DNA of 64,000 nt from positions 62,001 to 126,000 of the forward strand of contig NZ_VIRS01000004.1 of assembly GCF_006912135.1 (NCBI RefSeq), written 5' to 3'. This document shows, piece by piece, positions 41,987 to 50,452 of this stretch. A program made the position numbers and the translations under genes. Under the pieces are notes generated by a model. It did no database searches and was not told the DNA's origin. It worked only from the letters and a program-made list of their open reading frames with translations. Origin of the DNA: Cryptosporangium phraense (GTDB lineage: Bacteria; Actinomycetota; Actinomycetes; Mycobacteriales; Cryptosporangiaceae). How positions within the stretch are numbered: position 1 is the first letter of the stretch; the number at the start of each line of letters is the position of its first letter.

Positions 41987-43153
41987 TTGCCCACTCAGGG
42001 TGGTTCCACTGCTTTGCCGAACGACGCGGAGGTCTCCGACGGTGAGTCGGTGACCGACGCGTCGTCGGGTTTCGGCCCCAATGCCGACGCTATGCACAGC
42101 GCCACCGCAAGCGCCGAGCTGTCGGCGGTGCCCAGCGAGCCTGAAGAAGCCGCGGTCGAGTCGGCGGAGATCGCGTCCGGCGGGCACCCCGGCGAGCCTG
42201 CCACTCCGAACGGGGGGCGCGGCCGTGCCCCGAAGGCGCGGCGCGGCCGGGCGGTGCTGATCACCGCCGCGAAGGTTCTGCTGCTCGTTCTGATGATCGC
42301 GTTCGCCGGCTGGGCGCTGGCCAAGAACTGGGACCGGTTCACCGAGGCGCTGCGGGAGCTGAACCCGTGGGTCGCGGTCGGGTCGCTACCGCCGGTCGCG
42401 TTGGCGATGTTCTGCGCCGCCCAGGTCTGGCGGACGCTGCTCTCCGACCTCGGCGCGCCGATCCCGGCCTGGGCCGCGGCCCGGATCTTCTTCATCAGCC
42501 AGCTCGGCAAGTACCTGCCCGGCTCGGTCTGGTCGATCGCGACCCAGATGGAGCTCGGCCGCCAGTACAAGGTGCCCCGGCGGGTCGGGTTCGCGGTCGG
42601 CGTGCTGGCGCTGCTGCTGACCGCCGCGGTCGGGCTGCCGGTCGCGGCCGTGACGCTGCCGCTGGCCGCTCCGGACGTGCTGGGCCGCTACTGGTGGGGG
42701 ATGCTGGCGATCCCGTTCCTGCTGGCGTTCCTGCACCCGCGGGTGCTCGGGCCGCTGGCGAACTTCGCGTTCCGGCTGATCCGCCAGCCACCGTTGCCGA
42801 AGCTTCCGTCGCTGCTCGGGATGACGAAGGCGGCCGGGTGGCAGGTGCTCGTGTCGGTCTGCTTCGGCGTCCACGCGTGGATCCTGCTGATGGGCCTGGG
42901 CGCGCCGGTCGGGCCGTCGCTGCTCGCCGGCGTCGGCGGGTACGCGCTGGCCTATGCGCTCGGTCTGCTCGCCATTCCGCTGCCGGCCGGGCTCGGTGTC
43001 CGCGACACGGTGCTGCTGGCGACGTTCGCAACCGTGGTGAGCGGGCCGCAGGCGGCGGTCGTCGCCGTGCTCTCCCGGGTGGCGCTGACCGTGATCGACC
43101 TCGCGCTGGCGTCCGGGTTCCTCGCGCTGAGCCGCCGGGTCAAGAGCTCCTGA
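41987..43153 (+). CDS. Flippase-like / lysylphosphatidylglycerol-synthase transmembrane protein
   Basis: 388 residues from a TTG; later starts cannot be excluded because the first 85 residues are disordered and acidic. Seven or eight hydrophobic helices follow. FFISQLGKYLPGSVWSIATQMELGR is the signature of the UPF0104/AglD family, and GYALAYALGLLAIPLPAGLGVRDTVLL is its second conserved motif. With the adjacent glycosyltransferase it may move a polyprenyl-linked sugar across the membrane. A 22-bp perfect hairpin ends the transcript. Confidence 0.87.
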   Translation: MPTQGGSTALPNDAEVSDGESVTDASSGFGPNADAMHSATASAELSAVPSEPEEAAVESAEIASGGHPGEPATPNGGRGRAPKARRGRAVLITAAKVLLLVLMIAFAGWALAKNWDRFTEALRELNPWVAVGSLPPVALAMFCAAQVWRTLLSDLGAPIPAWAAARIFFISQLGKYLPGSVWSIATQMELGRQYKVPRRVGFAVGVLALLLTAAVGLPVAAVTLPLAAPDVLGRYWWGMLAIPFLLAFLHPRVLGPLANFAFRLIRQPPLPKLPSLLGMTKAAGWQVLVSVCFGVHAWILLMGLGAPVGPSLLAGVGGYALAYALGLLAIPLPAGLGVRDTVLLATFATVVSGPQAAVVAVLSRVALTVIDLALASGFLALSRRVKSS

Positions 43154-43155
43154 CG

Positions 43156-43202
43156 ACAACGAATCGGGGCTTCCGGCAACGCCGGAAGCCCCGATTCGTT
43201 GT
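43156..43202. terminator. Strong bidirectional terminator
   Basis: A perfect 22-bp stem (ACAACGAATCGGGGCTTCCG... pairing with its complement) with a 3-base loop AAC at 43178-43180, lying between two convergent genes. The minus-strand methyltransferase stop is at its edge. Confidence 0.85.
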
Positions 43203-43937
43203 TCAGCCCTTGGGGCCGGTGGCGACCGCAAGAAGCCCGATGCCCTTCGAGGGGGCCAGTTCCTGGATCAGGGTGAACGGGGCCATGCCGAGCTTCAGCA
43301 CCTGACCGGCGGCCTTCTTCGGCTGCAGGAACCGCCCCGAGGTGGCGCCCCGCTCCTCGATCACGTCCGAGACCGGCGCGGCGGGCTGCTCGAGCTTCTT
43401 GGCCGAGACCCGGTTGCTGACCGCCTCCAACGCGTAGCCGACCGGCCAGCCGTAGCGGCGCACGGCCACGTCGGTGCACCCGACCGACGTCAGCAGCTCG
43501 GTCAGCTGCTCGGCGCTGTACCGCCGGTAGTGCCCGACCAACTCGTCGGACGGCCCGAACCGGTGCTGGTCGGCGGGCACCGACACCATCAGCTTGCCGC
43601 CCGGCTTGACGAACTGGACCCAGTCGGCCAGCACGTCTTTGTCGTCGGCGATGTGCTCGAGCACCTCGAACGCGCACACCAGGTCGAACTCGGCGCCCTC
43701 GGGCACCTTGTGGTGGTCGCCGTGCAGGACCGTGCCGTCGATGCGCGACGAGGCGGTCTGCCACGACGACTCGTCCGGCTCGACGCCGGTGTAGGTCGCG
43801 AGCTGCGCGAGCCGGGCACCGACCGCCCCCTGGCCGCAGCCGAGCTCGAGGATGGTCTTCGGCGCCAGGCGCTCCAGCGTCGGCCGGACCACCGCCCAGC
43901 GCAGGTTGGCCCGTGCGGTCAACGGAGGGGTAGGCAT
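43203..43937 (-). CDS. Class I SAM-dependent methyltransferase
   Basis: 244 residues from the ATG at 43937. TILELGCGQGAVGARLAQL is SAM motif I, YTGVEPDESSW holds the ribose-binding acid, and FDLVCAFEVLEHIADDKDVLADWVQFVKPGGKLMVSVP is the typical UbiE/TylF-like core. It follows the family 1 glycosyltransferase by 5 bases, so the pair is one transcript, possibly modifying the same glycan or lipid. Confidence 0.9.
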   Translation of the reverse strand: MPTPPLTARANLRWAVVRPTLERLAPKTILELGCGQGAVGARLAQLATYTGVEPDESSWQTASSRIDGTVLHGDHHKVPEGAEFDLVCAFEVLEHIADDKDVLADWVQFVKPGGKLMVSVPADQHRFGPSDELVGHYRRYSAEQLTELLTSVGCTDVAVRRYGWPVGYALEAVSNRVSAKKLEQPAAPVSDVIEERGATSGRFLQPKKAAGQVLKLGMAPFTLIQELAPSKGIGLLAVATGPKG

Positions 43938-43942
43938 GTCGT

Positions 43943-45064
43943 TCAACCTCGCGTGGGGACTGGAGTGTTTACTCGGTCGCGCAGCGCCGCCACGACCCGG
44001 GCCGGATAGAAATGCTCTTCGGCGTGCTGACGGGCGGTGGTCTTGGCGGTCTTGAGAGCGGCCCGGTCGGCCGCCAGCTTCCGGAGCGCGTCGGCCAGCG
44101 CCTCCGCGTCCCCGGCCGGCACGTAGATCGCGGCCTCGCCCACCATCTCCCGCTGCGGCGGGGTGTCGGACGTGACGACCGCGCAGCCTGCGGCTGCACC
44201 CTGGTACACCTTGGTCGGGACGACGTTCTGCGCCTTCGCGGTGGTCCCGAAAATGCCCAGGCTGACGTCGTGCGACGCGACGAAGGCGGGGAGGTCGGGC
44301 CCGGCGACCCAGTCGATCCATTCGACGTTCGGGTTGGCGGCGGCGCGGGCCCGGCAGTCGGCGTGGTCCTGGCCTTTGCCGACCATCGTGACGTGAATGC
44401 CGGGTTCGTCGGCGAGCAGCGCCAGTGCGTCGCCGAGGTAGGCGGTGCCGTGCAGGGGCGTGAAGAGCCCGACGAACACGACTTGGAGTGGCTCGGAGTC
44501 GGCGCGGTCGGCGGTCTGGGCGGCGAACCAGGCGCGGGTTGCGCCGACCGGAGTGACGACTGCTTTGTCGTGGGCATCCGTGGGGAGCGCGGCCAGGTGC
44601 TCGGGCGTATCCACGACTACGACGTCGGCGCTGTTCAGCGCCTTGCGGTCGATCCAGCGGAGCAGCTTCTGCTTGGCGCCGCCCGAGCCGGCCAGCCCCC
44701 GGTCGGTCGCCGTGCCGGCCGCCGACACGAGGTGGTCCAGCACGATCGGCGTCTTCCGGAACAGGAACCGCGCCAGCCGGACGTCGAAATGACCGAGATA
44801 GCCGACCAGGACGGCGTCCACCTCGCCGTCCTTGCGGGCGCGCCGGGAACCGGCGACCAGGCGGGACCAACAACGGCCCAGCTGCCAGGCCAGGACCGGC
44901 AGCCGCCAGGGCTGCTTGAGCATCTGCACGCGGCCCGCGGTGTCGAGCGGCAGCGGGTCGTTGACCTCGACGACGTCGTCGCCGGCCTCCCGCAGCCCGT
45001 CGATCAGCACCGCCACCCGGGGGTGCCGATGGACGTCGTAAGTGCCGAAAGCCAGCCAGCGCAC
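43943..45064 (-). CDS. Family 1 glycosyltransferase
   Basis: A 373-residue GT-B enzyme. FGTYDVHRHPRVAVLIDGLREAG opens the N-terminal Rossmann domain. VVFVGLFTPLHGTAYLGDALALL and VPTKVYQGAAAGCAVVTSDTPPQREMV with the downstream acid form the nucleotide-sugar site. It is cytoplasmic or membrane-associated. It is co-directional with a methyltransferase. Together with the plus-strand glycosyltransferase/flippase pair nearby, it suggests a small glycan or glycolipid locus. Confidence 0.9.
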   Translation of the reverse strand: MRWLAFGTYDVHRHPRVAVLIDGLREAGDDVVEVNDPLPLDTAGRVQMLKQPWRLPVLAWQLGRCWSRLVAGSRRARKDGEVDAVLVGYLGHFDVRLARFLFRKTPIVLDHLVSAAGTATDRGLAGSGGAKQKLLRWIDRKALNSADVVVVDTPEHLAALPTDAHDKAVVTPVGATRAWFAAQTADRADSEPLQVVFVGLFTPLHGTAYLGDALALLADEPGIHVTMVGKGQDHADCRARAAANPNVEWIDWVAGPDLPAFVASHDVSLGIFGTTAKAQNVVPTKVYQGAAAGCAVVTSDTPPQREMVGEAAIYVPAGDAEALADALRKLAADRAALKTAKTTARQHAEEHFYPARVVAALRDRVNTPVPTRG

Positions 45065-45126
45065 CGAGCCAGGCTACCGGGCGGGCCCCAAGAACCCGAA
45101 TCAGCCGCTCGGCGTCGGCGCCACCC

Positions 45127-46728
45127 TCAGAAATCGTCCGCTCTCCGGAGCTTTCGCGGGCGTCCGTCCGGATCCAGCAAATACTGGTACAGCGGATCCG
45201 CCCACACCCCGGCCAACCTCGGCAAACTCGCCGGCCGATATGGCCTCAACCGCCCCGCCGGGCGCTCACCCTTCGCCCCCTGCCGATGCCACTCGTCCAA
45301 CCCCTCGGCCGACTTCGCGAACGCGTCGAACGCCGCTTTCGGGTCCGCCAAGGCGTCCAGATCGGCATCCGAGAGCTCCAGGTGCTCACCGGCCAGTGAC
45401 AACCGCAGGTTCCGGGCGTAAGCCCGGGCGCCGTCACCGAGGCCGGCCGGATCGACGGGCTCGCGCCGGTCGCGCTCCTCGTCGATCACCGCGCACGACA
45501 GCTCCGAGTCGTAGGTCCACGACCTCCGATTGAGGTTGTCGGACCCGACCACCGCCCAGATGTCGTCGATCACGCAGACCTTCGCGTGCACGTACACCGG
45601 CGTGCCCTCGCGGTTCTCCGGCCCGTACACCGCGATCCGGTCCGGCGCGACCGCGCGCAGCTTGTCCAGCGCCCGGTTCCGGCCGAGGTTCTCGCCCGTC
45701 GTCGACAGCCCGGTCTGGTCGGGAAAGGACGGCACGACCGCGATCAGGTGCAGGTCCGGGTTCGCCTTCAGCGCCTCCGCGAAGCAGGCCGCCACGTCGG
45801 ACGACCACAGGTACTGGTCCTCCAGGTAGATCAGCCGCCGCGCGCGCTTGAGCGCCTTCAGGTAGGCGCGCGCGATGCTGCGCTCGCCCTCCGGCGCGAA
45901 CGGGTAACTGTTCCGCCGCCGGTGCGGGTACGTACGCAGGATCTGGACGTGCTGGGAGCCCGCATTCGGAGGGTCGTCCGGCTGGTCGGGCAGCGGGTCC
46001 GGCGTGATGTCACGATTCGAGACCCGATCCCGGGCCACGCGCATCGGGTTGTTCGACAGCGGGCTCGGGTCCTCCCACCGCTCGCGGAACACCGTGTCCA
46101 CGTCGCCGACCGCCGGGCCCTGGATCCTCACCTGCACGTCGTGCCAGGGCGGACGCTCGCCGTAGACGTCGGGCATCGGCTGGGCCTGGGGGTCACCGGC
46201 GTGATCGGCGTCGTCACGCCGGCTGTGGCCGAGGTCGATGCCGCCGACGTAGGCGATGTCCCGGCCGGGGTCGCCGGGATGCCGGACCACGACGAACTTC
46301 TGGTGGTGCGAGCCGCCGGTGCGGACCCGCATGTCGAGCAGCACCTCGCCGCCCGCTTCCTCGATCTCCACGCCGAGGTGACGGTTCTCCTCGGCGCTGA
46401 ACTGGAGCTTGTCCAGGTGCGAGCGCCAGACCAGACTTTTGACGACGACGCCCCGCTTGGCGGCGTCGCTGAGGACCGAGCGGACGGTCCGGTCGGGCTC
46501 GGCGAGCAGCTCGTCGGGGTCGCCGCGCCAGTCGGTGAAGAACAGGATGTCGCCTTTTTCGGCCGCGTCCACCGCGTGGAGCAGGTCGGCGAAGTACGTC
46601 GCGCCGTGGATGAGCGGCCGGACGTCGTTGCCGCTCGTCCAGGCCGCGCCGTCGGGGTGGCGGGAGTCGAGCCGGGTCGCCGGGTTGCCGCGCTCGTCCG
46701 CCGAGAGGAACCAATCGTCGAGGGGCAT
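45127..46728 (-). CDS. Phospholipase D family protein
   Basis: 533 residues. Two HKD motifs are present: GSHHQKFVVVRHPG near residue 142 and VHAKVCVIDDIWAVVGSDNLNRRS near 380, so both halves of the active site are intact. MPLDDWFLSADERGNPATRLD starts the protein, and no signal peptide is seen. The large C-terminal part is acidic. It hydrolyses or transfers phosphatidyl groups. It lies 31 bases after the lanthipeptide synthetase stop, on the same strand, but is probably unrelated. Confidence 0.9.
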   Translation of the reverse strand: MPLDDWFLSADERGNPATRLDSRHPDGAAWTSGNDVRPLIHGATYFADLLHAVDAAEKGDILFFTDWRGDPDELLAEPDRTVRSVLSDAAKRGVVVKSLVWRSHLDKLQFSAEENRHLGVEIEEAGGEVLLDMRVRTGGSHHQKFVVVRHPGDPGRDIAYVGGIDLGHSRRDDADHAGDPQAQPMPDVYGERPPWHDVQVRIQGPAVGDVDTVFRERWEDPSPLSNNPMRVARDRVSNRDITPDPLPDQPDDPPNAGSQHVQILRTYPHRRRNSYPFAPEGERSIARAYLKALKRARRLIYLEDQYLWSSDVAACFAEALKANPDLHLIAVVPSFPDQTGLSTTGENLGRNRALDKLRAVAPDRIAVYGPENREGTPVYVHAKVCVIDDIWAVVGSDNLNRRSWTYDSELSCAVIDEERDRREPVDPAGLGDGARAYARNLRLSLAGEHLELSDADLDALADPKAAFDAFAKSAEGLDEWHRQGAKGERPAGRLRPYRPASLPRLAGVWADPLYQYLLDPDGRPRKLRRADDF

Positions 46729-46758
46729 GCAGTGCCGATACCCCCTACCGGCGGAGGC

Positions 46759-49374
46759 TTAATCAGGCCCGGCCAGGCCGGGGAAGCGAATCCGCTCGCC
46801 GGCCTCACCCAGACGCAGACGGAGCGCGAGATGGACGATCCCGCCGAATCCCACCATCAGATCCGGGCCGACGTGCTCCGGGCCGTCGACGACCCAGTAC
46901 ACGTCGCGCCGGCCTCGGCAGTGGCGGGCGGCGAGCGTTCGGCCGATCTCAGCCGCCGGTTCCGCGAATTCCGACGTGTCCAGGGTGGCTCCGACGTCGA
47001 GGAAGATCTCGGCCAGGCCGGCCGTGCCGTGGCAGAGCGAGAGGTTCGCGGCGTTTCCGTGCATTTCGCGTCCGCGCAGGCACTGAAGCGCGATCTTCCG
47101 CCACTCGGCACCACCCGTGCCGGCGTAGAGCTCGGCGAAGAAGAGGGAGATGCCCGGCGCACCGTGGCACCACCAATGCCAGTGCTGCGGGTGCTGGTCG
47201 CCGTAGGGCCAGGACAGCGCCCCTCCGGATGCCTCGGCGCAGCGGCGTAACCAGTCCCCCGCACGCTCGGCCGCGGCCATCGCCTCGGCCGATCCGGTCC
47301 GGCGCGCGACGACGGCCATCCCGTAGCCGATTCCAGCGACGCCGTGCGCGAATCCGGTCAACGTCTCGCCGGACATGCCCGGAACGCCGTCCGGCGTCAC
47401 CCAGGATCCGTCGGCAGCCTGCGTGTCGATCAGACGAGCAGAGAGACTCCCGATCCGGGCCGCACATCGCGCCCGTAGTACGTCGTCGTCGAGCAGCGGT
47501 TGCAACTCGCCGAGGCCGGCCAGGACGCCGGCGGCGCCGTGGGTGAAGTCCAGCAACGGGATCTCGCCATCCAGCACCGGCTCCCAGAGATGCTGGGCGT
47601 CCTCGTCGGAGAACGTCACCAACCTGGCCGACCGGGCCCGGTACAGGCCGATCAGTACACCGGTCTCACCGAAGTGCAGACCGGGCAGACCGTAGTCGGA
47701 CGCGCGGGTGTCGGCGAGGAGCCACTGCCCGTTGGCCTCGACGACCTTCCGATGTTCGTCGGAGAGCGTCAGGTGCGGTGACGCGGTGGCGCTGAGCGAC
47801 AGGACGCCACTCGCTCCTCGGTTGAGGCTGCGGCGCAATTCGAGGTGTGAGCCGGCCGACGGCCCCGGCAACGGAACCGAGAGCCACCGGTTCGCCGTGT
47901 CCAGAACGGCCGGGCTCGTCAGGGTGTCGAGCGCGGCCGGGAGGAGCCCGGTCAGGTCGGGCGTCGGAACGACGCCGGGGTCGGTCGTCGGTTCCAGCCC
48001 GGCGCAGATCTCGGAGACCGTCGGGCGGTTCGCGGGATCGACGTCCATTCCGGCGCGGATCGCCGCCCACAACGCCGTCGGCACCGACCGGCCGAGGTAC
48101 CGCAACGACGCCCAGTCGTCCGAGGCGGCCGGCGCGGGCAGCCGGCGCGGGTCGATCGAAGTGAGGGCGAAGAGCACCAGCGCCGCAAAAGCGTGGACGT
48201 CCATGGCGGTCGTGGGAACCGCGTCGGTCCGTTGCTCGGGGGCCAGGAAACCCGGGGTGCCCTTTCCGAACGGCGCGGCTTGTTCGTCGGCACGCCAGGC
48301 CAACTCCAGATCCGACAGCAGCACGCGCTCGTCGTCGGTGAGCAGGACGTTGGAGGGAGACAGGTCACGATGCACGATCCCGAGCCGGTGAAGCCCCTCG
48401 ACCGCCCGGCCCACATCGCGGAGCCGGTCGAGAACGCTCCCTCGATCCACGGATGTGCAGGCATCGATCGACCGGTGATCCAACCGACGGCGCAGCCATT
48501 GTTCGAGGTCGCCGCCGCGCTGGAACTCCAGCGGCAGGACGTGCCCGCCGGGGAACTCGACGAGGTCCTCGGCCGGCGGAGCCAGGCCGGCTCCCGCTGC
48601 GATCGCGTGCATCCGACGCTGATGGGTGAGGCGGTCCCGGACGTCTCGGCCGTGGAGATCCGTCAGCGCGTTGAGGCGACCGAACTTGAGAATCATCGGC
48701 CGGACCGACTCGGAGGCCGTGTCGAAAGCTTGATACAGGCCACCCCAGGGCCGCCCGTGAAAACGGTCGACGACGAAGTAGCGCTCGCCGATCATTCCCT
48801 CGGGTTCGGGAAGGCGGTCACGGCGGAAACGAGCGGGCGTCCGCCCGTCGAAGGCCTCGAAAAACCGGCGTTCCGCCGTGGCGTAATCGTAAACGTCGCG
48901 GACCAGTTCCCCGTCCGCTTCGATGAGGCTCTCGGATTCCCCGAGCGCGGTCCGGCGGATGATCGGATTGAACGATCCGTATCGGACGAACACCGGGCCG
49001 CCGAGCCAGACGTCGTCCGGTACCTGCGGGCCGGTGAGATCCGGGAAATCCCGCCGTAAGGCGTCTACCAGCGCGACGAACTCGTCCTCGGAGCGCGGGT
49101 AGATGGTCGCGCATTTACCGACCTGGGTGTCGCCGAACGAACCCTCGTTGAGCAGTGCGACGATCTCGGCCGACATGGCAACTTTGAACGGGACGCCGAT
49201 CGAATGGCATTTCTCGATCAGACCGTCGGTGAGCGCGACCAGTTGGCCGGGACGGCACGAGAGATGAATCTTCCAGCCCTGCTGCTGCTGGGTACGGCCG
49301 ACTTTCAGCCACGGCCAGCTGACGTCGTATTTCACTGATTCGTCGGCGAGCGTCGTCAGAGCGAGATCGGTCAT
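46759..49374 (-). CDS. Lanthipeptide synthetase, class IV-like (lyase-kinase-cyclase)
   Basis: 871 residues from the ATG at 49374, which follows GAGGGAGG. Residues 1-200 are the phospho-Ser/Thr lyase region (QQGWKIHLSCRP, GKCATIYPRSEDEF, GPVFVRYGSFNP). Residues 220-480 are a protein kinase with HRDLSPSNVLL near 335 and SDLELAW as the Mg loop. Residues 560-871 are a LanC-like cyclase with WWCHGAPG near 735 and LCHGTAG near 780; these supply the Cys, Cys and His zinc ligands. Class III enzymes lack those ligands, so this fits class IV (LanL), although the lyase N-terminus reads like LanKC. It dehydrates Ser/Thr and cyclises Cys in the two precursors encoded upstream on the same strand. No transporter or protease gene is in the cluster. 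Confidence 0.9.
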   Translation of the reverse strand: MTDLALTTLADESVKYDVSWPWLKVGRTQQQQGWKIHLSCRPGQLVALTDGLIEKCHSIGVPFKVAMSAEIVALLNEGSFGDTQVGKCATIYPRSEDEFVALVDALRRDFPDLTGPQVPDDVWLGGPVFVRYGSFNPIIRRTALGESESLIEADGELVRDVYDYATAERRFFEAFDGRTPARFRRDRLPEPEGMIGERYFVVDRFHGRPWGGLYQAFDTASESVRPMILKFGRLNALTDLHGRDVRDRLTHQRRMHAIAAGAGLAPPAEDLVEFPGGHVLPLEFQRGGDLEQWLRRRLDHRSIDACTSVDRGSVLDRLRDVGRAVEGLHRLGIVHRDLSPSNVLLTDDERVLLSDLELAWRADEQAAPFGKGTPGFLAPEQRTDAVPTTAMDVHAFAALVLFALTSIDPRRLPAPAASDDWASLRYLGRSVPTALWAAIRAGMDVDPANRPTVSEICAGLEPTTDPGVVPTPDLTGLLPAALDTLTSPAVLDTANRWLSVPLPGPSAGSHLELRRSLNRGASGVLSLSATASPHLTLSDEHRKVVEANGQWLLADTRASDYGLPGLHFGETGVLIGLYRARSARLVTFSDEDAQHLWEPVLDGEIPLLDFTHGAAGVLAGLGELQPLLDDDVLRARCAARIGSLSARLIDTQAADGSWVTPDGVPGMSGETLTGFAHGVAGIGYGMAVVARRTGSAEAMAAAERAGDWLRRCAEASGGALSWPYGDQHPQHWHWWCHGAPGISLFFAELYAGTGGAEWRKIALQCLRGREMHGNAANLSLCHGTAGLAEIFLDVGATLDTSEFAEPAAEIGRTLAARHCRGRRDVYWVVDGPEHVGPDLMVGFGGIVHLALRLRLGEAGERIRFPGLAGPD

Positions 49375-49395
49375 CGGATCCTCCCTCGGGCGGAA

Positions 49396-49427
49396 GGGGC
49401 AGCCCCGCGGGCCCGCGTAGCTGCCCC
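49396..49427 (-). terminator. Hairpin between precursor and synthetase genes
   Basis: GGGGCAGC pairs with GCTGCCCC around an inner 12-base palindrome CGCGGGCCCGCG. It lies in the 71 bases between the second precursor stop and the synthetase ribosome binding site. It has no strong U-tract, so partial read-through, or mRNA protection of the precursors, is likely. Confidence 0.6.
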
Positions 49428-49445
49428 GACCGCTTTCTAGTCCGG

Positions 49446-49877
49446 TCAGCGCCACCGGCGGGGTCGGCGACGCTGCACACCCGGAGGACGCTCCGAGGCC
49501 GGCACCACGACCGGATCGAAGCCGGCGGTGACCCCGCACGAATCGCCGCAGGTGTTGCCGCAACTGGTTCCGGTGCAGGTCACCGAGCAGGTGACCCCAC
49601 CGCAGGTGCCGTCGCACGTGAAAGTGGTGCAACTGCACGTCTGACTCGCATCGCACCCGGTTGCCGGATCGGCCGAGTGCACGCCCGGGTGCGGCGCGGG
49701 GCCGAGCAGCCGCGCCAGCCGCGACTGCGCCGACTCCGTGCTGGAGTGGCGGATGTCGTTCCTCGACAACTCCCCCGGCAGCCGCGAGTCGCTAGCCGGT
49801 CCGAGCAGGAAATCCCGCACCAGGTCCGGATTTTCTCGCAGCAGTTCGACCAGCCGGGAAAATTCGTCGGCCTTCAT
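49446..49877 (-). CDS. Lanthipeptide precursor B, ten-cysteine core
   Basis: 143 residues. The leader is helical and acidic (KADEFSRLVELLRENPDLVRDFLLGP), then GELSRNDIRHSS, similar in outline to the leader of precursor A. The core, about residues 75-117, has Cys at 75, 81, 83, 88, 92, 97, 101, 106, 110 and 114. Nine of them follow Ser or Thr directly, giving many possible dehydro-residue/Cys pairs. The last 25 residues (VVVPASERPPGVQRRRPRRW) are basic, lack Cys and may be a follower that is removed. The start codon overlaps the stop of precursor A by 4 bases. Substrate of the synthetase downstream by context. Confidence 0.82.
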   Translation of the reverse strand: MKADEFSRLVELLRENPDLVRDFLLGPASDSRLPGELSRNDIRHSSTESAQSRLARLLGPAPHPGVHSADPATGCDASQTCSCTTFTCDGTCGGVTCSVTCTGTSCGNTCGDSCGVTAGFDPVVVPASERPPGVQRRRPRRWR

Positions 49878-50326
49878 CGAAAGACCGGTTGCCGACCAAA
49901 ATTGCCGAAGTTGCCGCCACCGGGGTCGACGATGTTCGTCGTGAAACCGCAGCTGTTGCCGCAGGTGTTGTCACAGCTCGAGGAACACGTGTTCCCACAC
50001 GCCTGAATCGTGTCCCGGGCGCGGGAGAAGAACGTCTCGGCCACGACCACTTCGGGCTGGTCGACGATGTTCGTCGTGAAGCCACAGCTCCCACCGCACG
50101 TGTTTTCACAGCTGGAGCTGCAGGTGTTACCGCAGGCGTTGACGACGCCGATCGCGCGCGCCACGGTTTCCGCGGGTGACCGTCCCATCAGCGAACCGAT
50201 CTGCGCCCGACTGAGGGAATCCTTCATGTCCGGAACGAGAGTTTCCGGGGAAAAGATGAGATTGTGCAGGTATTCCGGCTCGCGCTCGGCCCGAGCGACG
50301 ATTGCCGCAAATTGCTCCTGATCCAT
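49874..50326 (-). CDS. Lanthipeptide precursor A with two core repeats
   Basis: 150 residues. The leader, residues 1-62, starts MDQEQFAAIVARAEREPEYL and contains LSRAQIGSLMGRSP, resembling the leader of precursor B. It may be of the Nif11-like helical type (inference). Core 1 has Cys at 65, 69, 73, 77 and 81; core 2 has Cys at 110, 114, 118, 122 and 126, exactly 45 residues later. Each unit reads C-x-x-T/S repeated, then GFTTNIVD. The spacer between them (PEVVVAETFFSRARDTIQ) could be excised. One precursor could thus yield two nearly identical peptides. It heads the operon, 126 bases from the MarR gene upstream. Confidence 0.87.
   Translation of the reverse strand: MDQEQFAAIVARAEREPEYLHNLIFSPETLVPDMKDSLSRAQIGSLMGRSPAETVARAIGVVNACGNTCSSSCENTCGGSCGFTTNIVDQPEVVVAETFFSRARDTIQACGNTCSSSCDNTCGNSCGFTTNIVDPGGGNFGNFGRQPVFR
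49924..50140. repeat. Duplicated core-peptide coding segment
   Basis: Two copies of about 82 bases, at 49924-50005 and 50059-50140, spaced exactly 135 bases (45 codons). GGTCGACGATGTTCGTCGTG is identical at the start of both. Differences are mostly third-position, and the peptide differs at only two positions inside the Cys region (Glu/Asp and Gly/Asn), so the repeat is kept by selection on the peptide. Confidence 0.85.
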
Positions 50327-50452
50327 GATTTCTCCTGATCCGAAAGCGCCGTTGATCGGTCAATCGCTCGAGCGATGTCCGATGTTAGGCAGGCGAACGG
50401 AGATCAGAAATCAGGGTTAGCCACAATTCTGCCGCAGACTCGTTCAGTGAGC

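Noticed and set aside
45127-46728. Phospholipase D as part of the lanthipeptide operon
   Set aside because: Close and co-directional, but no RiPP-related domain; proximity alone is not enough.
46128-46808. Frames overlapping the phospholipase D start
   Set aside because: Shadow frames; the HKD-bearing frame explains the region.
49924-50140. DNA repeat as a CRISPR or mobile repeat
   Set aside because: It lies in frame within a precursor gene and is explained by duplicated core peptides.
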